A stretch of 64,000 nt of DNA from Rhopalosiphum padi (Eukaryota; Arthropoda; Insecta; Hemiptera; Aphididae): assembly GCF_020882245.1 (NCBI RefSeq), contig NC_083600.1, positions 29,264,001-29,328,000 on the forward strand, written 5' to 3'. The position numbers and the translations under genes are program-made. This document shows positions 1 to 10,090 of this stretch, in pieces. Positions within the stretch are counted from its first letter, which is position 1, and each line of letters begins with the position of its first letter. A model generated the notes under the pieces. That model made no database searches. It had not been told where the DNA came from and was given only the letters and a program-made list of their open reading frames with translations.

Positions 1-1873
1 ATATGTCATTAGGTATTTTTTATAGGCAACTAGAAAATACCAAATAAAATATAATCTTTCTTATTCAATTGTTATGCCAAGCCTCCTATTTTATTTGATT
101 GACTATATAACTAAAGTAGTTTAGAACATAATATTATCATTTATCAGTATAGAATGGATCACATGGATAGGTAAGCAGCATTTTAAACTAAATATATATG
201 ATATATATATATGTATAGAATGGATCAATTTTATTATTGAAATTTATTTTGTTTCTGTTACATTATAAAGATAAAAAATTAATTGATATCTGCATAATTT
301 GTATATATTTCTGAATCAAACTCCTATTGTGATTTTTTTAATTCTTTTTCAGTCTCTTTGGTTATGTATCCAAAATAATGTTTAGATACAAACACTCAAT
401 TGTATTCAAATTTAAGATAATATGAATCAATTTGAGAATTTCTAAATATTTGATGATAGATTATATAATTAAAATAGTATACAACATAATATCAGTATAA
501 AATGGATCACAAGTATAGGTAAGTGTTATTTAAAACTAAATACTGCTTTTAATTGTATATTACATTTTTTTTCCATAAAATATTCATGTAACTATTTAAA
601 GTATTATTTGATTAACTACTTAAGTTCTTATTTACCATTGTAGTCTACACTACAACAATTACAGCTTAAAGTGACTATAAGCTGTTTTAGTGTTTTACTA
701 AAAATATTATTAGATGAAAAAAAAATCATGGACATATAAATTCAATTCAATACATAACATTATAGTATAATTTATTCAATAAAAATATAATAGCTCTATA
801 TTCCATCTAACAATGTTGAACATACCATGGTGTTTAACTAGTAACTACAAAAAGTATTATAATCAAAGTACTACAACTTAATATAAATCATTAAGTTTTT
901 TATATTTTAAAATAATTTTATTCTTAAAAATAATGATATTTTATATTGGTTAATTTATATTTAATTCTAAATAACTTAAATTGTATATAGAAAGGCATTT
1001 GATGATCAATAGTTGGATTACATCTTAAAACTAGTTAATTAAACTGGTATATAATTCTAACAATTTTTATATTTTAAAAGCACCATATTAAGTTCTATAT
1101 GCCACACATGGCACACTATGTGAAATAATAAATACATGTTCACTATTCTATAGATTTTGATCAACATATATATCCATATAAAAGATTAATATAAATTGTT
1201 ATATAAATACATATTATTATTATAGTCTAATATCATATAAAGATACTACTCTAATACCTAAGAGTAAAATAATTTTATAAGCACTTACACAATAAATCAT
1301 TGAATATTTTAAAATGTCTACAGTTTAGTTATATTGTTTTACAATAGTTCAATAATAATCAATAGGTAATACACAATTTGTAATACAATTATCCAAGATT
1401 AAAGTATACACAGGTTATCACAGACAATATGCAATTTGTTTTGAATAATAATTTTAATCTAACATTATTTAATATTGGACCAAATATTGGTGTTATGGAG
1501 TTACAATTAATGTAAAAATGATATTAACAGGGTAATATAGTTTATATCAAATGTACTAAATTATAAAAACTTAAGTATAAAAAGTGGCAGAAGAATGAAT
1601 TTCAGTGTAAATGAAAAAATTGTTTTTTTGATAATTTCAAAGAGAAAATTGTAAATAGGCAATAGAAATAAAATTCAAGCACCTATATTTTTTCATCCAG
1701 AATTTTACAATACATATTATAAGTTTATATGAAACACTTTCATCTTTACTTCAGCGAACTAAAATAAAAATTGTCTGGATATATTTATAAAATTAAATTT
1801 GAACATGGCAATTATTTTATAAAAGGTTTTGATATATTGATTTATATTGCTTATCAAAAATAGTCTTTGGCGT
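1..1873. other. AT-rich 3' flank of the Ras GEF gene
   Basis: No coding sequence is recognisable. The stretch should hold the 3' UTR of the minus-strand gene ending at 1874, but no canonical AATAAA on the minus strand is obvious just beyond its stop. It contains a diverged direct repeat (101-194 and 459-542), listed separately. Confidence 0.6.
101..542. repeat. Diverged direct repeat of about 90 bp, two copies about 358 bp apart
   Basis: Copies at about 101-194 and 459-542 share the order of a GAYTATATAAYTAAA block, an ACATAATAT block, AATGGATCACA, TATAGGTAAG or its near match, and a final AAACTAAATA. Similarity is roughly 75-80 percent by eye with small indels. They may be two copies of an interspersed repeat or an old local duplication. 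Confidence 0.5.
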
Positions 1874-4800
1874 TTAGACATTGAATTGGAACATTGAAGG
1901 AGTTGTTTTTTTAAGAACAAATAATTTTAATGGAAACCTAGAGTTTTGCATAATTTCTGGTCTAAAGAATGGTGGTCCGTTGAGACGTTCAAAAGTATTG
2001 TTACGTTTGGGAAAAAGATCTACTTTTGTTTTCAGATCCATAGACTTTTTCATAGGACTAACTGGTACAAGTTTTTTGTTCCAATTGAAATCTTGATTAA
2101 TTTCTGGTTTGGGTAAATCTACAACACATTTTTTAAAAGTTAAAACTTCTTCGACTTGTAATCTTCTTGGAGGTAAAGGTGGAGCCATTCTTCTTGGTGG
2201 TATAGGGGGTCTGAATGATCCATCTATTTTACTCAGTCGAGGTGGAACTGGAGGAACATCATTACTTTTACCCAAAGTAAATGTCACGGGTGAAAAGACA
2301 GAGTCATCTGCATCTCTTTTATCCATTTGAATAACTAGAGAACTGGATGAACTAAAATTTCTTCTACCCTGAACATCCATGTCTTTGGATGATACTGATG
2401 GCACTCTTATTTTAGTCTTTAAGCCAGGTGACTTAAGATTTAAGTCTGGCCATTTTCGTGGATACTTTGGAAGTTGTTTGCAATTTCTTGGTTCTATTTC
2501 TAATGATTTTTCATACAAGTAGTTACTAATATCAGTATCTTTCATATCATTGAATGGATTTAAGTTCTCTAAAAACTTTTTTATTTTAGGCTCCACATTT
2601 AAACAGTAAGGTTGATTTTGATATTGCTGAATTTCTCCAATAATTTCTGCCACTTTTCTCCGTTTATTAAAATTAATTAAATTTGGGCTGTTTGTTAAAC
2701 AATCTGGATTACCTTCTTCAATATGTAATATATTTGTTAAATACATACCAATGAATGGGACACATGGTGGATTTATACTTCTTAATTTATCTTGATATTT
2801 TCTAAAATGATTATTACTTAAGTCTCGAGCTTCTTCTAGAGCTCTTTCAAGTCTAGCATTGACAGATTGCATTGTAAATTTTAGGCGAAATACTGCGGCT
2901 GAACTCATAGCCGAGAGAACACCTAAGACACCATTGAAATTATTTAATTCATCTAATGCCATCATTACTTCAATAAATCTTGACACAATTGCTACTCTTT
3001 CTTCAAAATTTTCACATTCAACAACGGCTTTTTCAATCCAACGGCTAAAATTTGTAGTACGTTTAATTAACCGAAGTAAATGCGGAGAATTTATTTCTTT
3101 ATCTTTTTTAGTCCATACAGATCCAACCAACTCTGAAGGTTTGACTGCCCTATAATTTTCAGATTCAATAAGAGTTAATTGTCTTGCAAACTCAATAGGA
3201 TGTACAAGTAGAATATTAAATTCATCATTTCCATTAAAATCCATATGAACTTCAATTGCTGGTGGTGGTGAATCAAATGCAAACGTTATTTCTTTTTGAG
3301 CTTCAGAAGTTTTTCTTTGAATTATTTTAATCACTGAATCTGCCCATTTTTTCATTGATTTTCCATTAATTGAATCTAAAAATGCATGCAATTTATCTAA
3401 TAGATATGGATCACATTGATAATCATAATAGTGATAATCGACCCAATGCCTAATTACATTTAATACTCTAAATTGAACAGGTACTAAATATTCTTTTTTA
3501 AATCGTTTATTTTCATCTCGAAGACTTACTGAATCCATAGTTATACCAAAAGGTTCAGGAATGTTGTACCTTTCAATTAGGAGATCCATCAAATCATGAG
3601 GTGAACAAAAACTGCGATATGTTGTTAAAAATGTTTTTACAAATTTTGGATCAGCATAAATATGATAAGTCAAACGTTCTATAAGTTTCAACAGAATGGC
3701 ACCTTTAATAAGTGGAACACCATTATTTTCTTTTTCCTCAAAAATGATGTTAGATCGAGAATCAGGTTCAACAAATCTGTATTCTTCAATTGAAGGTAAA
3801 CGTAAAGGAAATTTTTTATCTTCATCGAGTAGAATACTATTTAAAGTTCTATCTAACATACTTTTTGTGTTCAACATAATTAAATCGGCCATCCAATTAG
3901 CTTTATCTTGAAATGAATTGGCAACTAATATAACTGGTGGCTGTAAACGAGGGGCTATTTCAAAAAAGTGTTTAGTTTCTTCTGTATCTTCTCTATCAAC
4001 AATTTCCACTTTTCTAATAAACAATTTTTCTTTCAATTTGAATTCAGATAAACCACCAACAAGTTGAGAGCTTACTGATACAGAAGTCCTTCTGCTATTT
4101 GATTTACATAATAGTAGAACACCATCAAATAAGATGGCTTTGCGCTCTGAACAACGCTTACCTCCACTTGAAACTTTTACAAGAACTCCTTCTCTTATGA
4201 ACTCAGTACAACATTGACCCATATCTTTACCATCCCAACCATCAATAGCCTTTTGCATTTCATTCAGTTTTTCAATGGCTAATAATCGTCTAGGTGTTGC
4301 ATTAATTTTAAGTCCAAATTCTTTGACATTATCTGGTAAGTTAACTTGATTTGCAGCTGAAGTCATTTGTAATTGTAAAGGCCTCAAAATGCCTTCTACT
4401 TGTTCTAAACACTCTTTATCAAGCTGGGAAGGAGAAAGTTGATGTAAAATTTTAATATACTCAAAATAAAGAATACAATGCCATAGGGGTAAAAGTAATA
4501 ATTTTGGAAAATAATATTTTACTGCTTCTTTAAAACCATAACCAGCTGATTGAAGTAAATTTGAGACTTCTGGTTTACCAATTAAATTCCAAAATATATT
4601 CCTACACTGCTTTTTAACGATATCATTAGCATAGCGTGCAAACACATCAAATTCAGCAGCTTCAGCCAACTCTTCAATACAACAACCAACTGTAGCTGAT
4701 TTATCCTCTGCAATTTCTAATATGTCTTCAATAGAACTTAAAAATAATCCGGTAGTCTTACATATGTCTGTAATATTGTTGAACATACTATCCAATTCTT

Positions 4801-5539
4801 GACTGCTACCTGTGGGTATGATACGATCGATTTCTTCTTTAAAAATTTTTAAAATTAAATGTAAATCTCTAATTAGTTGTCGTTCATCATGCATTAGGTC
4901 TCTTATAACTTCTTCATAAGTAGTAGTTCTCTGGATTTTATCAATACCTAATTCAGACAAGTTTAAATCACCGTTATTGTCATGCTGGCCAAACAAGTCC
5001 ATTAATACTTTATCGCCACATATTGCAACACAAAGGTCTTGGTAACTAATTTCTACACGGTGTATATTATTTACATAATTACCAGCTAATTTTAAAATGT
5101 CTGCTGCCATGTATTCTAAAACAGCTGTTATATAAAGAGCCACTGGATAGTCTAATTTGTATTGGAGTATTTCTTTTTGCACTAAATTATGAACTTTATC
5201 AGCCGGTAAAAATAGGTGTCTTTTCTTGTTCTTTTCTATAGCCTCATTTGCATCTTTAATAGCCCACTTATCTATTGGCTTGGGAAACCATCGTTTAACT
5301 TGGTCTTCGATGTCGTAAACAGTGTGTGGTGGAGATGACCTTAGCGTAAGTATCTCCAGAATTTGTATAACTAGCATTTCGACACATTCTAATGCTTCGT
5401 CGCTGACTGTTAACGAAGGATGCACTCGATCGGCAACCTTTTTTAATGATCCCATCAACAGCCCCTTCCATTTCGTTGGATTACCTTGAATACACAAACA
5501 TTTTTCGATTTCCGCTTTGGTGAACGAGTTGGAGACCAT
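1874..5539 (-). CDS. Sos: Son of sevenless, Ras/Rac guanine nucleotide exchange factor
   Basis: This 1221-residue protein should load GTP onto Ras downstream of receptor tyrosine kinases, at the plasma membrane with the adaptor Drk/Grb2. Domains follow the family order: a histone-fold module (about 1-190), a DH domain from about 205 (TYEEVIRDLMHDERQLIRDL), a PH domain (about 440-560), the REM domain (about 600-745, LIERLTYHIYADPKFVKTFL) and the CDC25 catalytic domain (about 785-1020, with HPIEFARQLTL, PSELVGSVWTK, LNNFNGVLGVLSAM and GEIQQYQNQPYCL). The tail carries SH3-binding motifs PPVPPRLSK, PPIPPRR and PPLPPRR. The tail is short: fly and human proteins are about 1596 and 1333 residues. 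The ATG at 5539 is the first in frame, with an in-frame TAA seven codons upstream, and the stop is TAA. No intron interrupts the ORF, unlike the many-exon helicase gene in this window. The assignment is secure; the lack of introns is odd. Confidence 0.96.
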   Translation of the reverse strand: MVSNSFTKAEIEKCLCIQGNPTKWKGLLMGSLKKVADRVHPSLTVSDEALECVEMLVIQILEILTLRSSPPHTVYDIEDQVKRWFPKPIDKWAIKDANEAIEKNKKRHLFLPADKVHNLVQKEILQYKLDYPVALYITAVLEYMAADILKLAGNYVNNIHRVEISYQDLCVAICGDKVLMDLFGQHDNNGDLNLSELGIDKIQRTTTYEEVIRDLMHDERQLIRDLHLILKIFKEEIDRIIPTGSSQELDSMFNNITDICKTTGLFLSSIEDILEIAEDKSATVGCCIEELAEAAEFDVFARYANDIVKKQCRNIFWNLIGKPEVSNLLQSAGYGFKEAVKYYFPKLLLLPLWHCILYFEYIKILHQLSPSQLDKECLEQVEGILRPLQLQMTSAANQVNLPDNVKEFGLKINATPRRLLAIEKLNEMQKAIDGWDGKDMGQCCTEFIREGVLVKVSSGGKRCSERKAILFDGVLLLCKSNSRRTSVSVSSQLVGGLSEFKLKEKLFIRKVEIVDREDTEETKHFFEIAPRLQPPVILVANSFQDKANWMADLIMLNTKSMLDRTLNSILLDEDKKFPLRLPSIEEYRFVEPDSRSNIIFEEKENNGVPLIKGAILLKLIERLTYHIYADPKFVKTFLTTYRSFCSPHDLMDLLIERYNIPEPFGITMDSVSLRDENKRFKKEYLVPVQFRVLNVIRHWVDYHYYDYQCDPYLLDKLHAFLDSINGKSMKKWADSVIKIIQRKTSEAQKEITFAFDSPPPAIEVHMDFNGNDEFNILLVHPIEFARQLTLIESENYRAVKPSELVGSVWTKKDKEINSPHLLRLIKRTTNFSRWIEKAVVECENFEERVAIVSRFIEVMMALDELNNFNGVLGVLSAMSSAAVFRLKFTMQSVNARLERALEEARDLSNNHFRKYQDKLRSINPPCVPFIGMYLTNILHIEEGNPDCLTNSPNLINFNKRRKVAEIIGEIQQYQNQPYCLNVEPKIKKFLENLNPFNDMKDTDISNYLYEKSLEIEPRNCKQLPKYPRKWPDLNLKSPGLKTKIRVPSVSSKDMDVQGRRNFSSSSSLVIQMDKRDADDSVFSPVTFTLGKSNDVPPVPPRLSKIDGSFRPPIPPRRMAPPLPPRRLQVEEVLTFKKCVVDLPKPEINQDFNWNKKLVPVSPMKKSMDLKTKVDLFPKRNNTFERLNGPPFFRPEIMQNSRFPLKLFVLKKTTPSMFQFNV

Positions 5540-5559
5540 CTGCTGGCCAGAAAAATCAC

Positions 5560-5585
5560 TTTATACTTACCTGACCGCCAAACGC
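5560..5585 (-). promoter_or_regulatory. Consensus 5' splice donor in the Sos leader
   Basis: On the minus strand the sequence GGTCAG|GTAAGTATAA lies about 31 nt upstream of the Sos ATG. It is a near-perfect match to the U1-pairing consensus. It suggests a 5' UTR exon, but the nearest CAG acceptor (directly before the ATG) would give an intron of only about 31 nt, which is implausibly short. Either it splices elsewhere or it is chance. Confidence 0.35.
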
Positions 5586-6525
5586 GGATAATAAAGTTAT
5601 TAGTTAACTTGTGTAGGTAATAATAAAAAAAAACAAATTTAATTTTAAAATAAATTACTTGTTTATCATTATTCACTGTTGTCTGTTGACTTTAATACAT
5701 TATTATCAGATAAACTGTTTCATACTAATAAATAAACTATTGTTATAATATTTATTGTTGTTTACATTATTATCTATAGATTCCATGTGTGGTTATCATG
5801 GAGTAAACGGTAATTCATGGTGTTTTCTCCTCCATAAATGATTTTTAAAAAACCACAAATAATGTATATTAAACAGAAGACACTTGCTAAGCTATAAATA
5901 CCTAATGCAGTAATGCCTATTATAGTAAGTATTTATGTTTGCAAACTGCCAGCTGATACTTAGTTTGAAGACTAATTCGAATAATGAACAGGTAATAATA
6001 TTACAACATTTCATAAAAGTCAAAAATTTAAAATCTCTATAAATTGCACAAAAAGGACCTATAAAAATATATTATCTTAAGAAAAACTCTAAGTAAAAAA
6101 ATATTTAAGTTTCTATAGTTAAACATCTTTGAACTACAAAAAAAAAAAATAATTGTAAAATAAGTAAATACGAGTAAAAGTGTTTTAAATTCAAAAACTC
6201 ATGAAATATTAAGAATTTAGTCTCAATTTTTCTTTTATAATTCTTGTATTCAAAACTTCTGTTAAGTCGTGTACCAATTACATTTTAATGTATTCTTAGG
6301 TATGAATTTAACACAAAGTCATTTTTAAAATTGTCAATTAATATGTATAATTTCGTAGTATTAAAAATGGTATTATACTATTTATACTACATACACGTTT
6401 TGTAGTACCTAGTAGTAGATACAAGATACAACTTTGTAATTTGCTGCAAGGATTTTACCGTGCATTACAATGACTTATTAGGTAAGTATTCTTAAGATTT
6501 CTATACATTCAAGAGATCGTAGTCG
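5586..6525. other. Intergenic DNA upstream of Sos
   Basis: AT-rich, presumed to hold the Sos promoter. No TATA box or other gene could be assigned with confidence. Confidence 0.5.
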
Positions 6526-7373
6526 GTAAATTGCGTCCCGCAAAAAAGGTCATAGTTATATACTGTGTAAATTGCGGCCCGAGTATATTTTATACATACG
6601 TAAATTGGCGGCCTGTGTATTTTTTAAATGTACGTAAATTGCGGCCCGGGATATTCCGATTTCCAATCGGCTGATTACATTATCTTTAATATTGATCGAT
6701 AAGGAAATAATACGCTCACTTATATAATAAATATTATTAGCAGCCAGTGTGCATTTGATCGAAAATCTTTGCACGAGTTTTTACATTGGTCTACAGTATT
6801 TACAGTATTTGTAATTTAGTATTTGGTAAATTAAAATTTGTATTTTTTTTTAATTTAATAACAATGGAAGTTATGAAAAGCGAAAAAAATAAAACGTTGA
6901 AAATAGTTGATGGTTTCAAATTTCGTTTTCAAAAACTTCTGAATAACGATATTCAACGTTGGTGTTGTACAGTTAAAACTTGTAAGTGTTTTTTAAAATT
7001 TAATAATAATAATATATGTATAGATAGCTTTAAAGATCATAACCATCCACAACTTTCGGAACAAATTATAAATCGTCAGAAACTTAATAATACTTTAAAA
7101 AGAAAAGCCGTTGATATTTTTAACCATACCAATATTAATACAATTAATATTGCCAGTCCTAAGTCTGAAAAATGGGAAGGAATATATTGATTTTGTAACC
7201 CTTAAACGTAATTTACATAACAATAATAAAAATTTAGGTAGGCAAATATATAAAAATATACCCGGGCCGCAATTTACATATGTATAAAATATACTTGGGC
7301 CGCAATTTACGTATGTATAAAATATACCCGGGCCGCAATTTACATAAAAAACTTGAAACGGGACGCAATTTAC
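6526..7373. mobile_element. Mutator-like transposon fragment with subterminal repeats and a FLYWCH gene
   Basis: The outermost inverted repeat is perfect: GTAAATTGCGTCCCG at 6526-6540 and its reverse complement at 7359-7373. Inside each end the variant GTAAATTGCGGCCCG recurs, at 6567, 6600 and 6634 on the left and at 7261, 7295 and 7327 (reverse orientation) on the right, spaced by AT-rich linkers ending in TATACATACG-like sequence. The element encloses one plus-strand ORF with a FLYWCH zinc finger, a domain often joined to MULE transposases. No transposase is present, so it is probably non-autonomous. I could not define a clear target-site duplication: a weak AAGAG match lies near both ends. 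Superfamily assignment is by association only. Confidence 0.7.
6864..7190 (+). CDS. FLYWCH zinc-finger protein carried by a transposon
   Basis: A 108-residue ORF starts at the ATG giving MEVMKSEKNKT; a longer 134-residue reading from 6786 adds only low-complexity residues. The core runs FKFRFQKLL, then RWCCTVKTCKC, then KDHNHPQL, matching the FLYWCH layout of aromatic positions, a Trp-Cys, a second Cys and a closing His-x-His pair that bind zinc. Such domains bind DNA or protein and are frequent in aphid MULE-derived genes. The ORF stops soon after the finger (SEKWEGIY), where family members usually run into a transposase, so it is truncated or encodes only the finger. An AATAAA lies at 7225-7230 before the right inverted repeat, so it could be a complete small transcription unit. 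Expression is unproven. Confidence 0.6.
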   Translation: MEVMKSEKNKTLKIVDGFKFRFQKLLNNDIQRWCCTVKTCKCFLKFNNNNICIDSFKDHNHPQLSEQIINRQKLNNTLKRKAVDIFNHTNINTINIASPKSEKWEGIY

Positions 7374-9941
7374 AGCGATCCTAAGAGATACATCTAGATA
7401 ATTTTTATATTTATTTAAATTATTTTACTTTTGCTGCGTTTTTATTTCTTCGTCATTTTTATAAAGATTCAATATTATTTTGCAATTTATAATTACAGTT
7501 TATAAGTTAATATTATAATTTATAAGGAATATTATATAGTAGTAGGTATTAAAATTAGAAGTATTATTGTACTTTATGAAAATTCCTACTTATAAAATAC
7601 ATCACGTGTCCACAAAAAAATCTTTTAAATACACACTAACTGTCCAACTTTAAATCAATCCTGCAGTGATTTGTACCACGGATATTTTATAATATAAATA
7701 ATATTATGGTGTTTAAACTTTAAATGACTATGTTTTTCCTGAATTTAAATATTTCTCGTATAATTTAATAAATTAAATACCTGATTAAAAAACAACTAAT
7801 ATTAATTTTATTTATTTATTACAAGAGGATGTCAGCGTAATATTTGTTTTCTCTCTCAAACGCATGCTAATATTATTATACATTTTAACTGTGTTGTAGT
7901 TAAAAGATTAAATAGCATCAAAATTCAAAGTAATTAAGTATATACCTATATAATTAGTATTTATATTATATATGTGTTAAAGTATTACTTTATTTTCTGT
8001 TTTTTGTTTGAATATTTACTGGATTTTGTGTAAATGTTTGGGAAATTAATTTTTTAACTTTGTTAATGCTTTTTTATATACTTCAACGACGTTTAGTTTT
8101 ATCAATTAGACATTTAAACATTGCCTAGTACGAACATTGTAAGAAAAAGTTAAACTTTGGCTTACACCTAATGGTCTTAATGACCTAATATGACACAATT
8201 GTATATGATATCTATTTTGTTAAAATTTTTCTCTCTTTTTAATACAAGTTGTTACTTGTTATACTATCTTTTTTTAATAATGTTAGTCCTCGTAACTAAT
8301 AACTATATTTCTTTGCTATCAATGTACCTTTCATCATCTGACACCAAGATCAGTTCATTGCACGGTGTATAAATTATACAATATTATTGTGTAATAACTA
8401 TATAATAATAGTAAATACTAAATAGGTAGTAAAATCCATATTTATAAGCAATTAGTATATCTCGCATTAAAAATTTGATTTGATACAAATGTGTTTTGTT
8501 TGAAAAGTGTAATCTGTCAATTATAACGACATTTTAAAATGTATGAATGTATCTATGATATATAAATGATATAATAATTAATAATAACTAATAAGTATAA
8601 TAAGTCTATTCTATTATAGTAGGTATTCACTATTCAGGTAGTATAACATATAAAATTGAACTATTATATTATTTTATTATTGATAAGTATACCTATTAAT
8701 TAAATGTAATTATAGAGAATTTTTTTTTTTAATTTAGATATTTTGTTTATGGATATTTTTACTTAGAATCAATATCTAAAACTTACGGTCTTATTTATTG
8801 GTTGACAAAGTTTTGTACCCAGTCGTAATGTGTACAGTCGATAAATTTTTTATTAAATATAATTGTGTGTGGAGTATTCAGGCGCAGCAAAAGTTGTGTA
8901 TGTTAATGACGTTAATGTTTTATGTATGTTTATATACACGGCGGTGGGCGAATCGTGTTGCGTTTATTGAAGTTTGCATATTATACATAGGTACATCGTA
9001 CATATATTTATGACAATTGACAATTGACCAATATTTGTTACACTATAATGATTAACTCACCTTTGGCAACACACACACATAGTTTTAGGCATCATGAAAG
9101 GATATTCTTATATAGTAGGTATACATGATTCATTCGGATAAACCTGCGGGACAGGACATTATTTGTGATTTTTAGTGATCGAGAGGGTCGTGCGCATTCG
9201 TCTGTATCGTTCTACGAGTATAGTACTATTGTAATATTAAATTGTATAGATCGATGCGAGATTTATGGTTATTATATGAATACTACTATAAAGAAATAGA
9301 GAGTATATAATTACCTACAATCCGTATTTTCGTGGCCCGTGGACACGGGCGAAACGATTTTTTATTGTATGATATTTTAGCGTCATTAAAATTTGTATCG
9401 CTATTCATAAGTTGTAGCCTCGTAAATCGGAAGTATATTTTATTTCAACAAAAATGTTTTACCTCGCTGGAAAAAAGCAAAGTAAAAATAAAAATGTAGC
9501 CATAAAATGTGATATTAAAGAAAAATTAAGTATAGATGAAATTCCATTTCTACTGTAATATATCCTTCTCAACAACAAATAATTGTTATGTTTATTTGTA
9601 TTACATTTTTGATATTTTATTTTACAAAAATTATTATTATCTTATCTAGATAAGTTTTGGTTATCTGGACTAAAAAGTAATCACGGGATATACCTATTAT
9701 ATATATACAGTATACACGTATACGACGTACCTACAAGTAACTTATAGGTATTGCCAATTTTAGATAATTGGAATAATTTTGTACCCAATGATGCATTTCG
9801 AAAATGGTTGAAGAGGTAAGAGACTGGTTTTTGCTATTCATCTTTTAGGAATTAGAGTTATTATTTTGTTTGAATCTGTTATGTTGTATTTTCCATTTTG
9901 CAGAAAATGTATACTATCGAAAAAAACTTTATTAAAACAAA
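7374..9941. other. Gene-free AT-rich DNA
   Basis: Short ORFs here show no family resemblance and no codon bias. A somewhat CpG-richer patch lies around 9130-9480. No gene, tRNA or rRNA was recognised. Confidence 0.5.
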
Positions 9942-10056
9942 TTGACTGCCCCGAGTATCATTTATGATACTCAGCCTGGGTTGGAAAAACTACTGAGTGC
10001 ATATATGATACTCAAGGCGTTCGTGACAAGACCAGTGAAATTTACGAGGCAGTCAA
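9942..10056. mobile_element. Tiny inverted-repeat element (MITE-like) with internal palindrome
   Basis: The ends are TTGACTGCC (9942-9950) and GGCAGTCAA (10048-10056). Directly inside the left end is a perfect 20-nt palindrome (9953-9972, arms GAGTATCATT and AATGATACTC in palindromic register), and the word TGATACTC recurs near 10007. The GC content is well above the flanks. No target-site duplication is evident, so the transposon family is undetermined. Confidence 0.5.
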
Positions 10057-10064
10057 CATGTTAA

Positions 10065-10090
10065 TATAGGGTTTTTTTTAAAACCCTATA
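10065..10090. repeat. Short inverted repeat
   Basis: TATAGGGTTTT and AAAACCCTATA face each other across four T residues, 9 bp after the MITE-like element at 9942. It could be a hairpin or the end of another degraded element. It resembles a rho-independent terminator by shape, but that has no meaning in this eukaryotic context. Confidence 0.4.

Noticed and set aside
5540..5570. A 31-nt intron in the Sos leader
   Set aside because: Donor and acceptor words exist, but the length is below what animal spliceosomes normally use.
10065..10090. Rho-independent terminator
   Set aside because: The shape fits, but the genome is eukaryotic and no gene ends there.
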